DNA of 25,907 nucleotides from JBCCTX01 sp039197765. Its GTDB lineage: Bacteria > Bacteroidota > Bacteroidia > J057. This document shows, in pieces, positions 7,374 through 12,814 of the stretch. The stretch is from the NCBI GenBank assembly GCA_039197765.1, contig JBCCTX010000068.1, positions 1 to 25,907 of the forward strand, given 5' to 3'. Each line of letters starts with the position of its first letter. Position 1 is the first letter of the stretch. The notes below the pieces were generated by a model. It made no database searches, was not told the origin of the DNA, and was given only the letters and a program-made list of their open reading frames with translations. The position numbers were made by a program, and so were the translations under genes.

Positions 7374-8042
7374 TCAGTCTATTCCCTCATTCAAAAAGGT
7401 TACCAAGGGGTGAACTGCTCTAAAGGCCTTTTCAACCTCTTGGACCATATTTTGAGAGGAAAGCGCTTGCGAGGTAAGAAACTTTTGCGTGTAAAACCCT
7501 TTAAACTTGAGGTATTGTATCGCTGGATCGTCTTTCTCATAGCCCCTTGGGGGTCGAGTGAGTTTACCCGAGGCTTTTACTCCTTCTGGGTAGTGTTTCA
7601 AGAAATCCTTGTTTTGAATGAGTGCCAGCCAGCTATCATAGGATTGTGCCAGGTGCAATCGAATCTTATCCAATACAGGCTTCTCTGGCATGTATGCTCC
7701 AGCCCCAATAAAGGATTCATTAGGAGAAATACTGAGGTAGTACCCTCCGTATGGGCTCTTTTTACCTCCCTTTTTTATCGTACAAAAGAAGTTGGTTTTA
7801 TAGGGGGTTTTATCTTTGGAAAAACGTATGTCGCGATTGATTCGCATTATACAACGCTTTGGTTCTAGGTTTGAGGTAAGAACTCCTTCATCAAATTCTC
7901 CAATTTGCTCGATAAGCTGATGGGTTAGGTCCAGAAAATTTTCTCGGGCACGCTGATACAATGCTTTGTGTTCATGAAACCACTCTTTGTAGTTATTTTC
8001 TTTGAGTTCTTCTAAAAAAGTCAGGGTGGATTGTTGAATCAT
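7374..8042 (-). CDS. DUF2461 domain protein
   Basis: Full-length member of DUF2461 (TIGR02453), about 220 residues as expected. Family landmarks are clear: N-terminal TLTFLEELKENNYKEWFHEH, then MRINRDIRFSKDKTPYKTNF and GGYYLSISPNESFIGAGAY, with LKFKGFYTQKF near the C-terminus. No signal peptide; presumably cytoplasmic. The biochemical function of the family is not known. ATG start at 8042. The sigma-factor remnant ends ten bases upstream on the same strand, so this gene may now depend on a promoter within or before that remnant. Confidence 0.9.
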   Translation of the reverse strand: MIQQSTLTFLEELKENNYKEWFHEHKALYQRARENFLDLTHQLIEQIGEFDEGVLTSNLEPKRCIMRINRDIRFSKDKTPYKTNFFCTIKKGGKKSPYGGYYLSISPNESFIGAGAYMPEKPVLDKIRLHLAQSYDSWLALIQNKDFLKHYPEGVKASGKLTRPPRGYEKDDPAIQYLKFKGFYTQKFLTSQALSSQNMVQEVEKAFRAVHPLVTFLNEGID

Positions 8043-8052
8043 TGTTTCAATT

Positions 8053-8480
8053 TTATGTTAAGCCAAACGAATCGATTTCTCCAATAGCTTTTCGGGTACA
8101 TTGCATAATAGCATCTTGTAAATATACGCCTGAGGAGGCTAGCGGATTTATATGGGAGGCTAGTTTGGCACGAAGTTCATACGATCGGGGGGCAAAGCTT
8201 TGCTCTGCTTCCGCTACCATTTCAATCTCCCTTATTTTGGAACGCTCTACCTGTTTGGGATTGTATATACCTGCAAGTTCTGTACACTGATGGCATGCGC
8301 CATTTTTATTGATGAGGGCACTGCATTGGTCCCAATTCGAAAAACTCAGGTTTTTAACCCAGATGTACCTTTGAATGTTCCCCGTTTTTCAAATGCCTCA
8401 TAAGATTTTGTTTTTGTGTGTTGTTCAGTATGCTGACGAATAGGGAGAATAAAACGGTCGGGACTGATAATCACGCACAT
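8053..8480 (-). pseudogene. Decayed sigma-70 family (ECF-like) RNA polymerase sigma factor
   Basis: Minus-strand remnant of a sigma factor in two frames. Frame one starts with ATG at 8480 and gives 44 residues (from MCVIISPDRFILPIRQHT to YEAFEKRGTFKGTSGLKT) before TGA at 8346-8348. Reading that stop as Trp gives FKGTSGLKTWVFRI, which matches sigma region 2.3/2.4 (F-G-S-F-K-TWL-R-I). Just downstream the similarity moves to another frame, SNWDQCSALINKNGACHQC, which runs to TAA at 8053. The second part is Cys-rich and ends in a helical tail (DAIMQCTRKAIGEID); I associate such a tail with some Bacteroidota ECF factors, from memory only. The N-terminus also looks shortened between QHT and KSYEAF. 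Stop, frame break and probable deletions argue for decay. Sequencing error could explain one lesion but hardly all. Confidence 0.6.
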
Positions 8481-8510
8481 AAAAAAGGCAGGCCATTATC
8501 CGGCCTACCT
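8481..8510 (-). terminator. Rho-independent terminator after NTF2-like gene
   Basis: On the minus strand AGGTAGGCC pairs with GGCCTGCCT (one G-T pair) across a seven-base loop and is followed directly by six T. It sits 29 bases past the NTF2-like stop and immediately before the ATG of the sigma remnant, so it isolates the DOMON/NTF2 unit. Confidence 0.85.
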
Positions 8511-8538
8511 CCAGTGACAGTCGATGAAAAAAGGGGGG

Positions 8539-8967
8539 CTACAAAACCGTTGGGATATCTGCTACGAGCTTCCAGGTCCCTTCTGCATCCTGAATGAGGG
8601 TTAAAAAGGACCTCATACTCATTTTTGTCCCCTTCATGGTAACCTCCGCAGAGGCAGATTTACCATTTACATGCACGTTGTGAAACGTAAGGCTCCTTTT
8701 GTCTCCCCCCCACTCTTTGGCGCGTATTTTTTCCAGGTACCCCTGCTTATTTACTGTAAATACTTCCTTACTTCCAAAGAGTTGGTTCATTACTACCCGG
8801 TAGGTCTCATCCAATACCTGGTTGAGTCCATCGGCATCTTGCTGATCGCCAAAGGCTGCAAAATCTTTGATCGTTTGCTTCACAGCTTTTTCATTCTCAG
8901 ATTTCTGGGCGTGTAGCGTAGAAAGTGCAAACAAGCCCATTAGCAGTAAAAAAAGTGTCTGTTTCAT
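8539..8967 (-). CDS. Exported NTF2-like (lumazine-binding/SnoaL-type) protein
   Basis: A 142-residue protein with a clear Sec signal peptide (LFLLLMGLFALSTLHA-Q, cleavage about residue 20), so periplasmic or secreted. The mature part has the cone-shaped NTF2-like pattern: N-terminal helix EKAVKQTIKDFAAFGDQQDADGL, then YRVVMNQ, a short helix around GYLEKIRAKEWGG, and antiparallel strands ending GTWKLVADIP. It resembles the putative lumazine-binding/DUF4440-like group; no catalytic residues can be assigned, and many relatives only bind ligands. ATG start. It lies 44 bases after the DOMON gene on the same strand and is closed by a strong terminator, so it is probably the last gene of that unit. 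Confidence 0.75.
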   Translation of the reverse strand: MKQTLFLLLMGLFALSTLHAQKSENEKAVKQTIKDFAAFGDQQDADGLNQVLDETYRVVMNQLFGSKEVFTVNKQGYLEKIRAKEWGGDKRSLTFHNVHVNGKSASAEVTMKGTKMSMRSFLTLIQDAEGTWKLVADIPTVL

Positions 8968-9011
8968 TGTTTTAAATGTTAGATGTAAAAAGTGGTTATT
9001 AAATGCCTGAT

Positions 9012-9527
9012 TTAAAGGTGTATTTCTTCTAGAGATTGCACGGCAGACTGGTGTAGGAAATCATCCTCCATACTATAGGCCATCAGTAAGGTATAGGATG
9101 TTCCAGGATGTAAATCCCTTGCAAATACATGTGTAGCAGTAAGGGGGAGTGAGAATTTTATCTGGGTAATCGGCCCTATTTCCCGACCGGAAATACCTTG
9201 AATCTGTGGATGAACGCCCATCTCAATACAGGGAATGTAAATACCTGTATGGTGAATGTAATGCTCGACTACCTCTACTTGTCCCTCCCGGATTCGAGCC
9301 ATGATCAAATAAGACCCCTGCAAGCGGTTCACTGAATTAAAACCGATAGCAACCCAGCCCGAGGTAGAGGCTTCTAGAGTAAATTCAATACATTCTGAAT
9401 GGTACTCCCAAGCGACAATCATACCCTTTCGGTGAATTCGGTTTATGCTAGCATTCGATGCTGAAAAAGCACTCCCTATCCAAAATGCTACCAATAGAAA
9501 AATCTTAACAATAAATGGGGTGTTCAT
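9012..9527 (-). CDS. Exported DOMON domain protein
   Basis: A 171-residue protein with an N-terminal signal (IVKIFLLVAFWIGSAFSA) followed by a single DOMON-type beta-sandwich. Recognisable pieces are VAWEYHSECIEFTLEASTSG, the family hallmark GWVAIGFNS, and YTLLMAYSMEDDF. DOMON domains occur in secreted redox or ligand-binding proteins and can bind haem or sugars; I cannot assign a ligand. The ATG at 9527 lies only 13 bases from a palindrome nearly identical to the one over the marR promoter, so expression is probably under that regulator. Likely first gene of a DOMON/NTF2-like unit, with possible readthrough from marR since no terminator is visible between them. Confidence 0.8.
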   Translation of the reverse strand: MNTPFIVKIFLLVAFWIGSAFSASNASINRIHRKGMIVAWEYHSECIEFTLEASTSGWVAIGFNSVNRLQGSYLIMARIREGQVEVVEHYIHHTGIYIPCIEMGVHPQIQGISGREIGPITQIKFSLPLTATHVFARDLHPGTSYTLLMAYSMEDDFLHQSAVQSLEEIHL

Positions 9528-9540
9528 ATAAACTATATTA

Positions 9541-9566
9541 TTGATTCATCAACAATTGATATATCA
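9541..9566. promoter_or_regulatory. Putative MarR operator before DOMON gene
   Basis: TTGATTCATCAAC and AATTGATATATCA form an imperfect inverted repeat, 13 bases upstream of the DOMON ATG. Aligned without gaps to the site at 10036-10062, it matches at about 22 of 26 positions, including both TTGAT and ATCAAC cores. Binding by the adjacent MarR protein is an inference from this shared site. Confidence 0.7.
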
Positions 9567-9603
9567 TCTTTTGGTTCAAAAATTTTTTATCCTACTTTTC
9601 TTC

Positions 9604-10035
9604 CTATTCCTTCAGATTATCCTGAATCCGCAAGAGCATCTGTTGAAGGGTATGAACTTCTTCTGGAGAAAAACCTTCCAGGCTTTTTCGTCTATGCGCT
9701 CGAATCATTTCCATATTCGCTTGAACAAGCTGCTTCCCTCCTTTGGAAAGGGAAATAGTATACTCCCTTCTATTATCTGGGATGGGTGTTCTAGATACAT
9801 AGCCTTTTTTTTCTAATAAAACCATCGTCCGAGCAATGGAAGCCTTGTCCCTAATAGAGAATTCTCCTAGCTCCTTCTGAGATAAAGGTTCCTTCTCATC
9901 GATGATTTTCAAAAGGACCCATTGATCAACGGTGATGTTCAGGTTCATTTTATCAAATGTCCGTTGTGAGTAACGCTTTGCTGTTTTGAGTGTCCTTTCT
10001 ATTAGGAACATAATTACCGATTCTATTTCAGTCAT
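9604..10035 (-). CDS. MarR family transcriptional regulator
   Basis: A 143-residue winged-helix dimeric regulator from the ATG at 10035; a TTG at 10062 would add nine residues but lies inside the operator, so the ATG is preferred. The wHTH is clear: LNITVDQWVLLKII, the turn PLSQKELGEFSIRDKASIARTMVLLEKKGYVSR, and the wing PDNRREYTISLSKGG (DxR-type). Long helices at both ends form the dimer interface. MarR proteins usually repress their own gene and a neighbour and release DNA on binding a small ligand. The sequence supports this here: a palindrome overlaps its own consensus promoter and a near copy precedes the DOMON gene. The ligand is unknown. Confidence 0.9.
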   Translation of the reverse strand: MTEIESVIMFLIERTLKTAKRYSQRTFDKMNLNITVDQWVLLKIIDEKEPLSQKELGEFSIRDKASIARTMVLLEKKGYVSRTPIPDNRREYTISLSKGGKQLVQANMEMIRAHRRKSLEGFSPEEVHTLQQMLLRIQDNLKE

Positions 10036-10062
10036 TTGATAAATCAACAGTTGATGTATCAA
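10036..10062. promoter_or_regulatory. MarR operator overlapping the marR promoter -7 element
   Basis: Near-perfect inverted repeat: TTGATAAATCAAC and GTTGATGTATCAA around a central A, directly upstream of the marR ATG (10035). Its right end overlaps the -7 element at 10060-10067. The position is ideal for autorepression. Confidence 0.75.
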
Positions 10063-10091
10063 ATTTATGTGTTGTCATTTTACTTTCCAAA
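10060..10091 (-). promoter_or_regulatory. Consensus Bacteroidota promoter of marR
   Basis: On the minus strand the -33 element TTTG (10088-10091) is followed by a 20-base spacer and the -7 element TAAATTTG (10060-10067), an exact match to the known Bacteroidota pattern TTTG-N19-21-TAnnTTTG. Transcription would start within the operator, about 20 bases before the marR ATG. Confidence 0.8.
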
Positions 10092-10111
10092 TTTTTTGGC
10101 AAAATTTTAAA

Positions 10112-10127
10112 GGGATAGCTATATCCC
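10112..10127. repeat. Short inverted repeat upstream of the marR promoter
   Basis: GGGATA and TATCCC pair across GCTA. It lies about 20 bases upstream of the -33 box of marR, within the 202-base gap between marR and the ABM-like gene. Otherwise that gap is AT-rich and I see no gene in it. Role unknown. Confidence 0.3.
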
Positions 10128-10264
10128 AAAGGGCAGGAGAATAAAACCATAAGCAGGAGTCCCTTTTCTTTAGCTCTGAGAGAGCCCTAGGTAATAACTC
10201 ATTTACTCTTTCTTTCTATTCGAGCTTAGGTAAGTGCTACGACTGTAATGTTTACAACTTTCTG

Positions 10265-10558
10265 TCATTGAGTACCCATCACTTCGAAAGTCCGAGATTC
10301 TTGTTTTCTAATCATGAATTTTTCGAGTTTGGCTAACTCTTGCGCGTGAGAGTCGCTATTGGTCCAGCCATGTAGTGCATCTAGGCTTGCAAAGTTCAGA
10401 AACAATAGGGTTCTCCCCTCATTCTCAATATCCTTGAGTTGATTGATCGAGATAAAACCCTCAAAATCACTCAAGACAGTTTCAATTTGTTGCATCCAAA
10501 GTGGAAAGTAGGTTCTTCCGGCTGCATTTAAAAAATGTTCGATAAATATTCCAATCAT
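10265..10558 (-). CDS. Antibiotic biosynthesis monooxygenase (ABM)-like small protein
   Basis: A 97-residue cytoplasmic protein with the ferredoxin-like ABM pattern: N-terminal beta strand MIGIFIEHFL, helix around YFPLWMQQIETVLSDFEGFISI, then a strand TLLFLNFASLDALHGWTNSDSH in which the aromatic/W-x-S-D-x-H end is typical, and a C-terminal helix/strand. Such proteins are cofactor-free quinol monooxygenases, haem oxygenase-like proteins or stress proteins; nothing here selects between them. ATG start. The methyltransferase gene is downstream on the same strand after a gap near 90 bases, so the two could be separate units. Confidence 0.65.
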   Translation of the reverse strand: MIGIFIEHFLNAAGRTYFPLWMQQIETVLSDFEGFISINQLKDIENEGRTLLFLNFASLDALHGWTNSDSHAQELAKLEKFMIRKQESRTFEVMGTQ

Positions 10559-10649
10559 CCTAACGAAATACTAAATAGGTTAACATCCATCGTTTAGCGT
10601 TTATATTACATAACGCAACTCTGTTCATTCTATTGAATATTTAGCCCGA

Positions 10650-11477
10650 TTAGACTTTTCTAAATACTCCAGCATGAACCTCTAGATTAGCTTCTTGTAA
10701 TCCTTTCAGTAAGTTTTCGAAACGTATCAAGGTAGAGTCTCCCAGTAATAGATCTAACCCTACCTTGGGGCCTTTCCCTTGTTGAATTCCCTTCACGGCA
10801 CCTGCTAGAAATTGCTTTGCGTCCAGGGTAAACGCTCGGTGATATTCCCTTTTCCAGTTAAAGGCTTCTGTAAATTGAGGCCAGTCTCCATGTTGCATCA
10901 AATAGCTCTGGGAGGCTTCAGCAGCCCACGGTACAGGAAACTGAATTTCAGTCTCTGTTCCAAAAATATCATAATATAAAAACTTCCCCCCTTGCTTTAA
11001 TACCCGGTTCACTTCACCGTATAATGAAGATTTATCCTGGATATTCATCTGAGCATGCTGAGTCCAAACACAGTCAAAGCTATTCTCCTCAAAAGGAAGA
11101 TTGAGCGCATTGGCGTGTAAAAATTTAATTTGAGTCGCCAATCCAACTTTTTTTGTAAGCGCTTGAGCGACCCGAATATACTCCGCTGTGTAATCAATTC
11201 CTGTGGGAGAGCAGCCAAACTCCGCAGCCATCATTCGGCAAGCCCCACCAATTCCGCAGCCTATATCAAGTACTTCCATCCCTTGAGATAGCTGAGCACT
11301 TTGGCAAAGGGCTCTGGTAATAGCAGCGCCCTGAAGATGGAACTCATCTACAAAGGAGAGGTCTTTCCGGGTTAGCTTTTCGAGCTTTATACCGACTGAT
11401 TCAAGCCTCTGATAGATTTGCTCTAATAGATTTGGTCGGTCATAAGGGGTACTGGAAGGCATTTCAGGTGAATTCAT
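10650..11477 (-). CDS. Class I SAM-dependent methyltransferase
   Basis: Rossmann-fold methyltransferase of 275 residues. Motif I is VLDIGCGIGGACRMMAAEFG, motif II the acidic GIDYTAEYI, motif III-like ANALNLPFEENSFDCVWTQ (Methyltransf_11/25 style), then VNRVLKQGGKFLYYDIF. A helical lid before motif I (EFHLQGAAITRALCQSAQL) resembles sarcosine/dimethylglycine and small-molecule O- or N-methyltransferases. The C-terminal part (DLLLGDSTLIRFENLLKGL) is also typical of that group. No signal peptide. The substrate is not evident and no biosynthetic cluster surrounds it. ATG start; 27 bases downstream of the exported thioredoxin/ATP10-like gene on the same strand, so probably the second gene of that unit. 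Confidence 0.88.
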   Translation of the reverse strand: MNSPEMPSSTPYDRPNLLEQIYQRLESVGIKLEKLTRKDLSFVDEFHLQGAAITRALCQSAQLSQGMEVLDIGCGIGGACRMMAAEFGCSPTGIDYTAEYIRVAQALTKKVGLATQIKFLHANALNLPFEENSFDCVWTQHAQMNIQDKSSLYGEVNRVLKQGGKFLYYDIFGTETEIQFPVPWAAEASQSYLMQHGDWPQFTEAFNWKREYHRAFTLDAKQFLAGAVKGIQQGKGPKVGLDLLLGDSTLIRFENLLKGLQEANLEVHAGVFRKV

Positions 11478-11504
11478 TCTGAGAAAAGTAGGAGTGGAGC
11501 TAAG

Positions 11505-12047
11505 CTACTGAGGAGCAAAATCTCCTAAGAGGGCTCCTATTGCCTTTCTAAATGGAAGCTCTTTTTCTGGTGTTCTTACTCCTTCAGCCCGGAAACGGAT
11601 AAAGCCCATTTTATCCAATACAAATACGTAGCAACTTTTAGGATTATCCATCTCCAATGCCTGAAAATATGGCTTTCTGTTGCCGTAAAAGGTAGCCGTA
11701 TTTGAATGATACTGCTCGGGAATCCCTCCTCGCATCCAATTATCAATTTGCCAAGAAATGGGGAACCACCATCCACTAATCATGGGAACTTCATGGTAGC
11801 TAATATTTCCCTGTGGCTCATACTCCGTCAAAATGATATCGGCCCAAGTATCAACTAATGACTGTGCTCTCTGCTCAAAAACGAGTACAAGAATATTCAC
11901 CTCTTTCCGTATATCCTTTGGAAATACAATCTCCTGCTTCTTCAATGTCTCAGCCTTCAAGTGGGGGAATAGCATAGGGGTTTTCTGGGCCCCAAGGAAA
12001 TTCCATGAAATGAGCATTGCCATAGGGATCAGCGTTAAAGGTTTCAT
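11505..12047 (-). CDS. Exported protein, possibly thioredoxin-fold/ATP10-like
   Basis: A 180-residue protein with a Sec signal (LTLIPMAMLISWNFLGA-Q). The mature part shows the order seen in ATP10 and related thioredoxin-like proteins: VNILVLVFEQRAQSLVDTWADIIL, SYHEVPMISGWW, a middle region PEQYHSNTATFYGNR, then SCYVFVLDKMGFIRFRAEG as the strand/turn/strand pair, and a final helix KELPFRKAIGALLG. There is no CxxC, so a redox role is unlikely. I recognise the overall shape but not the family with certainty. It is divergent from the second MarR-type gene across an AT-rich spacer with palindromes, so it may be that regulator's target. Confidence 0.5.
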   Translation of the reverse strand: MKPLTLIPMAMLISWNFLGAQKTPMLFPHLKAETLKKQEIVFPKDIRKEVNILVLVFEQRAQSLVDTWADIILTEYEPQGNISYHEVPMISGWWFPISWQIDNWMRGGIPEQYHSNTATFYGNRKPYFQALEMDNPKSCYVFVLDKMGFIRFRAEGVRTPEKELPFRKAIGALLGDFAPQ

Positions 12048-12090
12048 TGTACAGGGTTTTTTTGTATAGTGTAACCCTCCGAACCAATAT

Positions 12091-12126
12091 AATACAATTT
12101 TGTTTTATATTTGCAACAAATTTGTT
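12091..12126. promoter_or_regulatory. Divergent regulatory spacer with palindrome and -7 box
   Basis: AACAAATTTGTT at 12115-12126 is a perfect 12-bp palindrome 11 bases before the marR-type ATG. A relative (AACAAAATTGTA on the minus strand) lies at 12092-12103. Between them TATATTTG (12106-12113) matches the Bacteroidota -7 element for the plus strand, though no TTTG is found at the right distance upstream. Regulator binding is inferred. Confidence 0.5.
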
Positions 12127-12137
12127 AAAAATGCCTT

Positions 12138-12758
12138 ATGGATGATGTTATCCTTTTGTTAAGAGATTATAAAGCCTATTTAAATACAGGGATTCCAGGA
12201 GATTTCCATCTCTTCGGAGAATGGCTAAAACAAAAATATGCAGACTCACAGGAATACTTGACCGAGGAGGAAGAGATCAATCGGATAGGCGTAGATGTTA
12301 TGACCTCCTACCTTATAGGAGGGCTTACGGGATATTTGGAAACCTGGCTCAAACTGGCCTACCAGGATTTACCCATTGTTTCCCTAGGCGACTTTGGCAT
12401 TATCAAAGCAGTGGAACATCATCAGAATCCCACAAAAAAAATGATCGCAGATTCCTTAATTATGGAGCGAACCACCTGTATGGAATCTATCAAGCGAATG
12501 GTAAAAGAAGGGCTACTTACGGAAGAGACCGATTCAAAAGACCGACGGATGAAGCGGGTAAGGCTTACTCCCAAAGGACGAGAAATGTCAATGTTGCTCA
12601 ATAAAAAAATGAGTGCACTCAGTACATTACTGGTTGGCAACCTTGACGAGTTAGAGAAAAAATCCCTTATTCCTATTCTCAAGAAACTCAATAAATTCCA
12701 CGAATTTTTGTACCGCGAAAAAAGCAGAGAAGAGGTAAAAGAACGCTATTATTTGTAA
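12138..12758 (+). CDS. MarR-type winged-helix transcriptional regulator
   Basis: A 206-residue regulator, longer than the usual 140-160 because of an N-terminal extension of about 60 residues (acidic EEEEINR). The wHTH spans about 85-155: IVSLGDFGIIKAVEHH, NPTKKMIADSLIMERTTCMESIKRMVKEGLLTE and the wing DSKDRRMKRVRLTPKGRE, with the conserved D-x-x-D-R-R. Helices on each side would form the dimer interface. No ligand can be proposed. Palindromes lie just before its ATG in the spacer shared with the divergent exported-protein gene, consistent with autoregulation and control of that neighbour. The S9 peptidase starts 56 bases after its stop on the same strand and might be co-transcribed. Confidence 0.87.
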   Translation: MDDVILLLRDYKAYLNTGIPGDFHLFGEWLKQKYADSQEYLTEEEEINRIGVDVMTSYLIGGLTGYLETWLKLAYQDLPIVSLGDFGIIKAVEHHQNPTKKMIADSLIMERTTCMESIKRMVKEGLLTEETDSKDRRMKRVRLTPKGREMSMLLNKKMSALSTLLVGNLDELEKKSLIPILKKLNKFHEFLYREKSREEVKERYYL

Positions 12759-12814
12759 TATTGGCTGTGTTTTTCATAGACTATTAGCTTTACTTAGTCC
12801 CAAAACCTATTCCC

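Noticed and set aside
7362..7868. Open plus-strand frame of 168 codons
   Set aside because: It lies inside the well-supported DUF2461 gene on the other strand and its translation has no protein-like pattern.
8346..8348. Reassigned TGA (Trp) instead of a pseudogene
   Set aside because: All other genes here end or read normally under the standard code, and the sigma remnant also has a frame break that recoding would not repair.
8042..8403. Two overlapping plus-strand frames of 82 and 67 codons
   Set aside because: The same bases on the minus strand encode clear sigma-factor remnants; the plus-strand translations are Ser/Ile-rich and unlike any protein.
12221..12604. Open frame of 127 codons inside the second MarR gene
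   Set aside because: Same strand, shifted frame; the MarR frame has conserved motifs and the shifted one does not.
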